The notes beneath the pieces are model-generated. The model was not told the DNA's origin, searched no databases, and worked only from the letters and a program-made list of their open reading frames with translations. Positions 47,037 to 57,001 of a stretch of 64,000 nt of DNA are shown one piece after another. This DNA comes from Antilocapra americana (lineage: Eukaryota; Chordata; Mammalia; Artiodactyla; Antilocapridae). Made by a program: the position numbers and the translations under genes. Numbering within the stretch: position 1 is the first letter of the stretch; every line of letters starts with the position of its first letter. Location: the NCBI GenBank assembly GCA_007570785.1, contig ML664161.1, forward strand, positions 18,105,856 through 18,169,855, written 5' to 3'.

Positions 47037-47172
47037 TCCCTTGGAGAAAGGAATGGCAACCCACTCCAGTCCTCTTGCCTGGAGAATTCCATAGACAGAG
47101 GAGCCTTGTGGTCTACAGTCCCTGGAGTCACGAAGAGTCAGACATGACTGAGCGAGTTAACACTTTCACTTT
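47037..47172 (+). mobile_element. Bov-A SINE, lacking its tRNA head
   Basis: Starts 'cccttggagaaaggaatggc' and ends 'gactgagcgagttaacactt' with a (CACTTT) tail. The tRNA-derived 5' half is absent. Confidence 0.9.
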
Positions 47173-47470
47173 CACACTTTCCTAGTGGTTCAAAGGTTAA
47201 GAATCTGCCAGCCAGTACAGGAGACACAGGCTTTAGTTCCCACATACCACAGAGCAACTAAGACTCTGCGCCTCAACTACTGAGCCTGTGTTCTAGATCC
47301 CTGAAGTTAAAACTACTGAGCTCATGTACCACAACCACTGAAGCCCGCTGCACACCCTAGAGCCCATGCTCATCAACAAGTGAAGCCACCACACGGAGAA
47401 GCCTGCACTGCAACTAGGGAAAAGCCTGGGCAGCAATGAGAGTCCGGAATAACCAAAACTAAATTTTAAA
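47173..47470 (+). mobile_element. CHR-1-like tRNA SINE, near full length
   Basis: 'ggttcaaaggttaagaatct', 'gagcaactaagactctgcgc', 'actgaagcccgctgcacacc' and 'gaagcctgcactgcaactag' with the end 'aaccaaaactaaat'. Abuts the Bov-A fragment directly. Confidence 0.92.
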
Positions 47471-48853
47471 AAATATTAAAGTAGGAAATAACATAATCTC
47501 AGTGTAAAGGATAGTCCTAATTTAAACTGGATAAATTTAATGATGAAAAACTTACTATGTTCTTCTAATACTTCTATTTCACCACAGACAGGTGTAAATT
47601 TAATCATGAATTACTACTTAGAAACCAACAATATAGATTATGCCAAATCTAGACCTATCAACTATTTTAAGAATTGTATTTGAAAAGTATTTGTAAAAAT
47701 CTGGCTGCATTAATTTTAAATTTTAGATAAATTATCATTAGGCTTCGCTGACCAAAACAACTAAGTTCTTAAGATAAAAAAAAAAAAATCCTATCTCTAC
47801 TTCTAGGTGAGATTTTAATAAAGCCACTTTAGAAATGAGAGAATCTACCCTATTATAAAAAAGCAATTTCTAAGAGTTTCCAAGAGTTCTCAGGATAAAC
47901 CATCTTGGAGTTTTCCAACCATGCTAGAGAACTTTGAAGATGTGTTGTAGTTGTACATAAACCCACAAGTTGTGTCTGTATGGGAGCAAAATATCTGTTA
48001 CCTATTTAATAGTTTGATTTGCATGCACTCTCAGAAATGAATTCCAGATGCAGAAATCATAAGTTTCCATAAACATTCTCAGGCAGGCAGACAATATAAC
48101 TTTTCTGCTAATAATGAGAAAAATCTTTGACAGACTATTCCATAGCTGTATTCTTGCCCCTCCCATGTGGGAAGGGGAGGCAGTTTCTGCAAGGAAATTC
48201 TCATGCCAACCACATGTGAAAATAGAACAGTGATGCCTCCAAGCTGGAAATGATGCCATTCCCAGAAATTTCTGTGCAATACAGAAAAAGATTAAACAAT
48301 TGATTCAGCCCCCATCTGAGTAATTTCTGATTTTTCTTCTAAACCTAAAGATTTATCTATTTTTCCAAAAATAAAACTTAATTTGAAATAAAAATGATGT
48401 AGTTTGATCTCCTTATATAGAATAAATTTAAGAAAAATTTGACCTTAATTTTGTTAGTTATTAAAGTTGAGTCTGTTAGAAAATAATTATTACTTAGAAA
48501 AATAATGAATAATTTAATGATGAAGGTACTATATCAAAAACAATTATGTCAGTTATAAATATTCATTTTTCATTAATTAAAGCTTTTTAAAAAGTGGTAA
48601 ATAAATTATTTTGTATCAACATATGTGTATGTCCATAAAGACATGTAAAACTGTAAAATGCTTCAAACAAACTGAATTGTGTCTTTCCTCTGTTTTCCAG
48701 TTATATGTCAGAAATATGACACCATGTAAGTGTATTCTGAACTTCTGTTGCCCAGAGTAAAAGAAAACTTATGGCAATTACAGTATATGCACAAGGAGCT
48801 TACAATAATAATTTGTATTATGTATAGTGATTCATGAGTTTGAGGAAACAGTA
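47471..48853. other. Unassigned AT-rich sequence
   Basis: No confident repeat or gene. Two overlapping minus-strand frames of 66 and 85 codons at 48002-48279 show no domain. Confidence 0.45.
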
Positions 48854-49012
48854 AGAGGTTATTATATTATTATTCACTTACATTAAATATATATATTACA
48901 TTTATAAATTTATAAGTGTATCAATTTATTATACATCTATAATAAATATAAGAGGCTATATTATTATTCACTTACATTAAATGTATATATTACATTTATA
49001 AATTTATAAATG
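48854..49012 (+). repeat. AT-rich direct duplication, about 97-bp period
   Basis: A segment of about 62 bp beginning 'agaggttattatattattat' at 48854 recurs from 48951 ('agaggctatattattattca'), sharing 'ttcacttacattaaat' and 'acatttataaatttataa'. The two copies differ by a 3-bp indel and a few substitutions. Confidence 0.9.
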
Positions 49013-49019
49013 AAAATTT

Positions 49020-49787
49020 ATAACTTTGATTTACTGGATTTCAGCTCCTATGGGATATGTTCTATCTGACCAAGTGATTGACTGATGTAAGAAAAGTATG
49101 AAAGTTCAGGAATCAATGGATCAATTATAAGATTTCAAGCTCTGTGACTTGTCCCAGAACTCAACAATCTGGTTTCTGTCTACCTGTACACAAAAAGGTA
49201 AATAAATACTTCAATTTTTAATCAATTTATTTGATATAATATGGACCCTGCTTTCCTGTTTGTTTAAAAAAGGGGGGGGGCATAATTCAGAACCACCAGC
49301 TCTCATATAGACATTTGTCCATTCACATGGAGTAGTCTTCGTTCAAACATATTTTTATTCAGGTCCAGAAAGTGTAGCATGACTGGAAGCTCATGTTTAT
49401 AAAAATGAAGAGAGAGCAAGAGAAAGGAGGTATAGAAAAATAAGATACTGTCCCAAGGAAGAAAGACCATGGAACTAAAAGTGAGTTGTATCTCATGTGT
49501 CACATTATCATAACTAATAGCACTGTACTGCCACTGTCCATTTTTTTCACTCATTAATTCAATATGTATTAAGTGACTACTGAAAATACTAGGTACATAA
49601 TTTCAAGTACCAGAAAATAGATGGATTCTTTTTCTTCCCATTTTCTATCTTTGCAACCACAGAGAGAAATTTAATACCTGCCAGGTAATATAAATCATTT
49701 TTTAAAATCTGTCAAATGTAATGGGTAACATGTTCAGTTTCTTTCAAAACAAAATATAAGGTGATAGATATACAGACAACATATAAC
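49020..49787. other. Unassigned AT-rich sequence
   Basis: A run of nine G bases lies at about 49271-49279. A possible antisense L2 tail at 49550-49620 ('atgtattaagtgactactga') is too weak to call. No gene seen. Confidence 0.4.
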
Positions 49788-50795
49788 CATTGGAGAAAAT
49801 ATTTGCAAATGATGTGACCAAGAAGGGACTAATTTCCAAAATAAACAGACAGCTCATGCAACTCAATAACAGGAAAACAAACAACTCAATCAAAATATGG
49901 GCAGAAGACCTAAACAGACTTTTCCCCAAAGAAGATAAACAGATGATTAACAGGCATGTGAAAAGATACTCCACATCACCAATTATTAAAGCAATGCAAA
50001 TCAAAACTACAATGAGATATCTATCACCTCAAATTTGTCAGAATGGCCATCATCAAATATTCTGCAAATGATAAATGCTGGAGAGGGTGTGAAGAAAAGG
50101 TAACCTTCCTACACTGTTGGTGAGAAATGTAAATTGGTTACAGCCACCCCAGAAAACCATCTGGAGGTTCCTTTAAAAACTTAAAATAGAGTTACCATAT
50201 GATCCAGCAATCCCACTCCTGGGCATATATCAGAAAAGAAAAAACTCTACTTTGAAAAGATAACTGCACATCAGTGTTCACAGCAGCACTATTCACAATA
50301 GCTAAGACATGGGAGCACCTGAAATGTCCATCAACAGATGAATGGATAAAGATGTGGTACATATACACAGTGGACTATTACTCAGTCATAAAAAAAAGAA
50401 TGAAATATTTCCATTTGCAGAAACATCAATTCCGATAGAGATTATCAAACTAAGTGAAGTAAGTCAGAAAGAGAAAGACAGGTACCATATTATACCACTC
50501 ATACATGGAATCTAAAAAAATAACACAAATCAACTTAGTAATAAAACAAAAACAGATCCACAGACATAGAAAATAAACTTATTATCAAGGGGAAAGAGGA
50601 GGGGGAGATATAAATTAAGAATATGAGATTAATAAATATACAGCACTATATATAAAATAAATAAGGATTTACTGTATATCACACAGAACTATATTCAATT
50701 ATCTCATAATAGCCTATGATGGAAAAGAATCTGAAGCTGTACACCTGAAACTAACACAAATTGGAAATCAAGTATAGTTTAATAAATAAAATAAC
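49788..50795 (+). mobile_element. L1 LINE, 3' 1.0 kb
   Basis: ORF2 C-terminus and 3' UTR. A 93-codon frame at 49790-50071 retains ORF2 words such as [12 protein letters not shown] and [15 protein letters not shown]. Then 'agttaccatatgatccagca', 'catcaacagatgaatggata' and the tail 'ggaaatcaagtatagtttaa'. Later stops and indels make it non-functional. Confidence 0.93.
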
Positions 50796-51371
50796 ATAAT
50801 CCACATCACAATGATATATTAAAAAAAATGATAGTGGCACAAAACCATTCTATCATTATTGCCATTCAGCACCATACTAGGCGGAAAGACAGATTCATTT
50901 AAAGAATGTCCTCAATGAATCAGTAGAAATTATTAGTTTTATTAAATCTCAACCCTTCAGTACAAGCCTTTTTAATATTCTGTTATAAAATGGGAAGTAT
51001 ACACAAAACACTTCTACTGTACTCCAAAGGAAGGCCTATGTATATCACATGATACTGTGTGTTGTACCTGAGTTGCAAGCTGAACTACTAGTATCTTTTT
51101 TCATGGAACACCATTTTTATCTGAAAGAAAAGACTGCAAACAAACTATGGTTTATTCAGACTTGGGTATTGGGTATTTTCTCAGAAGTAGAGTGAGTCTA
51201 TAACCTGAATGGGGAAAACTGACAGCTGCCAATGATAACTTGCAAAGAAAACTAAAATTTTGGAAAACCTGTATGAAACTGCTGGGAACTTCAAAGTTTC
51301 CCAATACTTAAGCACTTTTCTGATGAGATCAGTGTTATAATTAACAAATGTGATTTTTTAAAATTGTATAT
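50796..51371. other. Unassigned non-coding sequence
   Basis: No gene or confident repeat recognised. Confidence 0.45.
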
Positions 51372-51575
51372 GGTCCCTCGTGTCTCATTGGAAAAGAATC
51401 TGCCTGCCAATACAGAGACTCGGGTTCCATCCCTGGGTCAGAAAGATCCCCTGGAGAAGGAAATGGCAGCCTACTGTATGTACTGTTGCTTGGGAAATCC
51501 CACAGAGGAGTCTGGCGGGCTACAGTCCATTAAGTCTCAAGAGCTGGACACAACTGAGTAACTAAACAACAAAAT
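51372..51575 (+). mobile_element. Bov-tA SINE
   Basis: 'tctcattggaaaagaatctg', 'aagatcccctggagaaggaa', 'gcgggctacagtccattaag' and the end 'gagtaactaaacaacaaaa'. Confidence 0.92.
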
Positions 51576-51599
51576 AGTGATGCGCATAACTCAGTAAAC

Positions 51600-52188
51600 C
51601 AGAATTTTCCAACTGACCCATGCATGAAATTACAAAATCATGCATGGTTAAAGATTCATCAAAGTATAAGATACACCAGCAAATTTAGTATAATGAACTA
51701 CAAAAAGTTCATTGACAATAGTTTCACATTTCACATTGAAAATCACCTTCAAGAAACTACCACTTGTCGAGCTTTGGTGCAGTATCAAAGACAAATATCC
51801 ACAATTAACTGAAAAGGCTGTTAAGATAACCCTAATTTTTCTAACTACATGTCTGTGATGCTGGATTTTCTAGATATATTTAAATCAAAACATTTTACAA
51901 GAGATGAATACAGAACAAATATGAGAATCCAGCTGTCTTCTATTAAGTCAAACATTAGAGATCTGTACACATGTAAAATGATGCCACTCTTCTCATTAAA
52001 TGTTTGCACTGCAAAATATTTTTCACTTAAAAATGTTATTATATTAACATTTTATGTTTTATATTATTTTAAAATTATTAAATATTTAACATTTTTATTT
52101 CTATTGTGGTAAATAGCAAGGACTCCTTAGGATCCTCAATAATAAGAATATAAAGATATCCCAAGAACAAAATCTTTGAAAGTTGCTT
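51600..52188 (+). mobile_element. hAT-Charlie transposon 3' end with transposase remnant
   Basis: The 3' end of an autonomous-type hAT element. Landmarks are 'cccatgcatgaaattacaaa', 'gaaactaccacttgtcgagc', 'cagctgtcttctattaagtc' and the terminal 'aagatatcccaagaacaaaa' / 'tctttgaaagttgct'. Translation in the right frame gives LPLVELWCSIKDKYPQL followed by TEKAVKITLIFLTT and CDAGFS. This is the C-terminal dimerisation region of hAT transposases, also found in domesticated ZBED5/FAM200-type genes. Stops and frameshifts follow within 20-30 codons, so the copy is dead. The catalytic DDE core is absent and the left edge is uncertain because a Bov-tA lies just upstream. Confidence 0.78.
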
Positions 52189-52629
52189 AAATAGTGTTTG
52201 TCTCTCAGGATCAGTCAAGCAGTTCATATGAATACCCTCTATGTTTGCCACGCACATAACTATGATTTCACTTCTGCCTAAAGTACTTCAGAAAAGAACA
52301 AGACTAGCAAAGACATCCAAGAAATGCATAGTACACGAAAAATATTTCATTTTTTAATTACAAAGTAATATATGATAAAGATAGCCACTGTTGCAAAAGA
52401 CTAAAAACCACCTAAGTGATCTATTGCTAGATTTTGAACTTCAGATACACAGACAGCATCTAATTGTGGCCTTAATTTCTCAATATGTTGTCATCACTAA
52501 TCCATGCAAGATCTCTTTCCTTTGCTTTACTCTTTCTTCACTTTGATCTTAACTTTTCACTCTTTATTCAATTTGCACCTCAATTCCCTCCTCTGAGTAT
52601 TAACCCATTTTAAAGAGATTATTAGCATG
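52189..52629. other. Unassigned AT-rich sequence
   Basis: No gene or confident repeat. Confidence 0.4.
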
Positions 52630-52730
52630 TATCTTTAAATATGTGTAGTATTATGAAATATCTATATCTTTATAAACACATGTAGCATTATAAAATATAT
52701 CTTTAAATATGTGTAGCATTATAAAACAGA
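52630..52730 (+). repeat. Three imperfect tandem copies, about 33 bp each
   Basis: Units begin at 52630, about 52663 and about 52696 and share 'atcttta', 'atgtgtag'/'catgtagc' and 'attataaaa'. AT-rich minisatellite-like block with no coding signal. Confidence 0.85.
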
Positions 52731-53123
52731 TATAGTTGTTTTGTAAAGAATTATGTGTGTTCTGTTTAAATAAATAGCATTTATGCTATAATTCATTGTT
52801 TTCTATTTTTTCTTTCATTATGTTTTTAAAATTCTTCCATGATCAATGCTCATTGCTTCTTACTACTACAAAGCACTGCATAGTATGCATCCACTCTATT
52901 TTATTTATTAAAATTATTTATTGGATGCATCTCTCTACCAACAATAGTGATATTATAACATCCATGCATATAATCTCATATGCATCTAACTCTCTACCTC
53001 CATTTGCAGTAATATAACATCCATGAACATGTCCTCATTAAAACTTTTGCTAGTTCTCTGGAAACACAGACCCATGAGTAGTACTGCTATGCATATGGCT
53101 GTGCAATTTAAATCCCCATCACT

Positions 53124-53325
53124 CACTGCTGTGTTCAGTTGTGTCTGACTGTGCAACCCCATAGGCTGTAGACTTCCAGGCTTCTCCGTCCATGGCATTC
53201 TCCAGGTAAGAATACTGGAATGGGTAGCCAGTCCCTTCTCCAGGGGATCTTCCAACCCAGGGATCAAACCCAGGTTTCCTGCATTGCAGGCAGATTCTTT
53301 ACCATCTGAGCCACCAGGGAAACCT
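53124..53325 (-). mobile_element. Bov-tA SINE, antisense
   Basis: 'ttcagttgtgtctgactgtg', 'ctccgtccatggcattctcc', 'cagggatcaaacccaggttt' and 'atctgagccaccagggaaac'. Host L1 sequence 'ccatcactcactg' before it and 'tcatcagcagtg' after it looks like a decayed target duplication. Confidence 0.94.
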
Positions 53326-53391
53326 CATCAGCAGTGCAAAAATCTCCCTTATCCATATCCTCTCCAATACTTGGTATTATCTACCTTTCTG

Positions 53392-53590
53392 AGGCTTCCC
53401 TGGTGGCTCAGATGGTAAAGCGTCTGTCTGCAATACAGGAGACCTGGGTTGGAAAGATCCCCTGGAGAAGGAAACGGCAGCCTACTCCAGCACTTTCACC
53501 TGGAAAATCCCATGAAGAAGCGTCGTAGGCTAACAGTCCATGGGGTTGCAAAGAGTCAGACATGACTGAGCGACTTCACTTTCACTTTTC
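53392..53590 (+). mobile_element. Bov-tA SINE
   Basis: 'aggcttccctggtggctcag', 'caatacaggagacctgggtt', 'gaaggaaacggcagcctact' and the tail 'gactgagcgacttcactttc'. It lies 66 bp from the previous SINE in opposite orientation. Confidence 0.95.
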
Positions 53591-53994
53591 TTTCATCTTT
53601 CTAACTGCTGCCATTCAAATACCAATACTTGTAAAGTGATATTTTATCATTGCTTTAATTTGCACTTCACCTCCTTAGAAATGAACAGTAGCAGCTCTTC
53701 ATACATTTGCTAGTTACTCAGACATCTTCTCTGAATTATCTGTTCATTCTCCTATAGAGTTTTTCACTTGGGTTCTCCATATTTTTCATGTTGATTTAAG
53801 AGGTTCCTCCACTTTGGGGATATTATCCATTGCTGATTTTAAATACAGCAAATATCCTTTCCCAATCGAACATCTATTCATTAACTTCATCTATGGAACA
53901 TTGCATTGAACAAAATTCTCAACTGTGGTGTAACCAAATCCAGCCACTATTTTTTGACTTACAGTTGGAGCTTCTAAGAAAAAGTCTCTTCTAG

Positions 53995-54296
53995 GGTCAG
54001 GAAGGGATAAATTAGGAGGTTGGGATTAATATATATACACTACTATGTATAAATAGATAACCAAGAAGGACCTACTGCATAGCACAGGTATATCAATATT
54101 TTATAATAACTTATAAGGCAAAAGAACCTGAAAAAGAATATATACACACACACATATGTGTATATGTAATAACTTATAAGGAAAAAGAATCAGAAAAATA
54201 TATATGTACACATGAGTGAATCACTGTGCTGTACACTTAATACTAATAAACACTGTAAATCAACTATATTTCAATAAAAATAAATAAAATTAAAAT
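53995..54296 (+). mobile_element. L1 3' end with an internal duplication
   Basis: L1 terminus: 'aggaagggataaattaggag', 'cctactgcatagcacaggta' and 'aaatcaactatatttcaata'. The segment from about 54105 ('taataacttataaggcaaaa') is repeated from about 54166 ('taataacttataaggaaaaa'), a tandem duplication of about 60 bp separated by a (CA)/(TA) stretch. Inserted in the old minus-strand L1. Confidence 0.9.
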
Positions 54297-55459
54297 ATTT
54301 TTCCTATCCTTTGGCCACAAAGATTTTCACATTTTCTTCTACTAGCATTATATCTTTATCTCTCACATTATTAGGGGCCAATCTTTATATATGTTAGAGG
54401 TTTATATTTTTCTCTCTATAATGAGATAGTTATCCTCACATCATGTACTAAATGATTTGTCTTTTTCCAACTGCTTTGTGATACAAACATTTATCATATA
54501 AGTCTTTATATATACCTAGATCTATTTTTGAGCTCTCACTTCTGTTTTATTTATACATTGCTAGAACAACAGCAGCATCCTCATCACCATTTAAACATGT
54601 CTTATCCGATGACTAAGGGTGACTATCAACCTGGCTTATCTTTTTTCTATGCATAGTTTTAGAAATTTTGGAGCCATCAGCCATCCATATAAATTTTAGA
54701 ATTTGTTGGGTTCCTCAAAATTCCTCAAGAATTTTGACCAAAATTTCACTTACTTTGCATGAATACCTGGAAATTAATAACTTTATTAGGTTAAATAATA
54801 CCAACAGTACACACAGTATCTCTCCCCATTTATTAAAATCTTATTTACTTTTCTATTTTTCTACTAAAGGAAACAAAAAAATTATGTTTCTTAAAATAAC
54901 ACCTTATTTTTATTATAATAATAGTCTAAAAGGAGTACTTTTTTGAGTTGATATACAAATACAGAAGTATACAAATTCTATTCATCTTATTAAACTTTTG
55001 TTACTACTCACAGTATGTTCATTTAATTGAACTTTCTACATAGATAATCATATCTGCAAATAATGATTTTTATCTCTTCCAATCCTAACATACTTTTATC
55101 CTGCCTTGAAAGGCAAGTGAGACTTCTAATATTATGTTTAAGTGGTAGTGAAAATTGTAAACATCTTTCTCTTGCTCTTTGTTTCAATGGAAATGCTTCT
55201 AATTTATTCCAGTAAGTTTTCTGTAAATTGTCTGAGAAGTCCTTTGCTATTCCTAATATTCTGTTAATATTTCATAAATAAGTATTAATACTTTATTCTG
55301 CAACTTTTATCATAGATGTTTTTTATGTGTCTCATGAAATCATCATTTATTTCTTCTTTAATCTAATACTAAAATGAAATACATAGATACAGTTTTTCTG
55401 ATACTGAACTATCCTTTCATTCTTGGAATAAATACTACTATTTTAATATGTACTTTTTA

Positions 55460-55559
55460 GGGAATTCCCTGGCAGTCCAGTGGCTAGGAGTCGGTGGTTT
55501 CACTGGCAGGGCCCAGGTTCAATCCCTGATCAGGGAACCAGCCAAAAAAAAAAAAAAAA
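55460..55559 (+). mobile_element. CHR-2-like tRNA SINE
   Basis: 'ggaattccctggcagtccag', 'gcccaggttcaatccctgat', then an A16 tail. A perfect 10-bp target duplication, gtacttttta, is at 55450-55459 and 55560-55569. Confidence 0.95.
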
Positions 55560-56029
55560 GTACTTTTTAAAACATACTATTGGATTTGGTTAGCTAATAC
55601 TGTATTTAGAATTAGTGCACCAACATCCATAATGAAACTGATATATGCTTTTCTTATCTTGTGTCTTCCTTATCTGTCTTATATCTTCATTTTCCTTATC
55701 TTCACTTGATAATCAAGATTATAAAGCTTTGTATAAAATGAGCTGGGCAACGGGGCAGCTCTTCTCTTGCCTTTTTTTTTTATTTATTTTCTAGAGCAAG
55801 ATATATAAAGTAAACACTATTTGTCCCTTGAAAGTTTTGTAAAATTCTACTGGAAAACCATCTAAGTGAGGGAGCCAATTTTGGTAGAGAGGTTATAATT
55901 TCTTTTTCTTTTAATCATTATATATACACTCACATACTTTATAAACTTCGTATTATGTGAATGTGTAAGTTATACAGAAAATTATACACACACCTTTTAA
56001 AAAAGCAGAGGAGTAATACACCATTGTGT

Positions 56030-56490
56030 TTTTAAATTCATACAACGCAGTCTGTGCTGAGTATCTTCCATTTGCCCATGCAGACCCTTTCCCACCCTGC
56101 TCTGCCTCAGGAGGCTGACCCGATAGACATGTTGCCTAGACTCTAGCCCCCTGACTATTAGGCAATCTGCAGTGAGAAATCCAAGAGAGGGAGGATAGCA
56201 GTCACACCCCTGTTGGGCTTGCTGCCTCCTTGACCAAAGTCACAGCCCTTCCCAAGGCAGCTGTCCCTCCTCCATTCTTTGTCTCTAAATTCCAGAAATT
56301 CCTCCTCTTCATCCTTCTGGGCCTCAAGGTGTTAACAGTCCCTGCTGCTGCTAGCCCTGGGATATTACACTAATTTTTGTGGTTTCCCAACACCTCATCC
56401 ACATGTTTGTAAACAGTCTCTTTATTAACTGTTCTGATTATCCTAATTTGAAAGTACTATCTGTTTTCTCCCAAGACCCTGATATGGACA
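56030..56490 (+). repeat. Old mammalian interspersed repeat, family not assigned
   Basis: A GC-richer block ('tctgcctcaggaggctgacc', 'gcctcaaggtgttaacagtc', 'gggatattacactaattttt', 'gtggtttcccaacacctcat') resembles a repeat I have met in other mammalian genomes, probably an L1 3' UTR or LTR. I cannot name it. Confidence 0.4.
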
Positions 56491-56514
56491 TGAAAAGAGA
56501 AAATCCAACTCCAA

Positions 56515-56650
56515 CGCCAACAGATTAAGAATTATTAACAGTTTGGTGTATATCCTTCCAAACACAGAACATATTTGTGACATAATAACAGCAAAAGCAT
56601 ACAGATAAAACGTAAACAATGAGAACTTGTTTTGAAACGTGAATATTTCT
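56515..56650. repeat. Possible old L1 3' fragment
   Basis: 'attaacagtttggtgtatat' followed by 'ccttccaaacacag' matches a motif common in old L1 3' regions. Confidence 0.38.
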
Positions 56651-56757
56651 GGTTGCTATTGATCTCATCTCAACTCTTTCCTTTCTTGGTCCCTATAATC
56701 CTTCACAATTCTAATATTTCTTTAATCTGTTTGACAACTCTATCTGTTTCCCTTATG

Positions 56758-56974
56758 GGCTTATCTTTCCTTATGGATAAGTAGGTAAAGAACCCAACTG
56801 CCAATGCAGGAGACTTGGGTTTGATCCCAGGGTCAAAAAGATCCCCTGGAAAAGTAAATGGCAACCCACTGCAGTATTCTTACCTGGGAAATCCCATGGA
56901 CAGAGAAGCCTAGCAGGCTACAGTCCATGGGGTTGAAAAAGAGTCAGATACGACTCAGTGACCAAACAACAAAA
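56758..56974 (+). mobile_element. Bov-tA SINE
   Basis: 'gtaggtaaagaacccaactg', 'gtttgatcccagggtcaaaa', 'gcaggctacagtccatgggg' and the end 'gtgaccaaacaacaaaa'. The first 15 bases are rearranged, so its left edge is approximate. Confidence 0.92.
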
Positions 56975-57001
56975 TCTTCTGTTTAAGTGTTTGGATTTTG
57001 T

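Larger units (their letters stand above)
52780..55910 (-). mobile_element. Old L1 (L1M-type), 3.1-kb span, four insertions inside
   Basis: On the minus strand this is L1 3' UTR followed by ORF2 back into the RT region. Plus-strand landmarks are 'cctctccaatacttggtatt' (53359), 'ggccacaaagattttcacat' (54313), 'ccatataaattttagaattt' (54685), 'ctaatttattccagtaagtt' (55199) and 'cattcttggaataaatacta' (55418). Interrupted by Bov-tA at 53124 and 53392, an L1 3' end at 53995 and a CHR-2-like SINE at 55460. ORF2 is full of stops. Confidence 0.8.
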
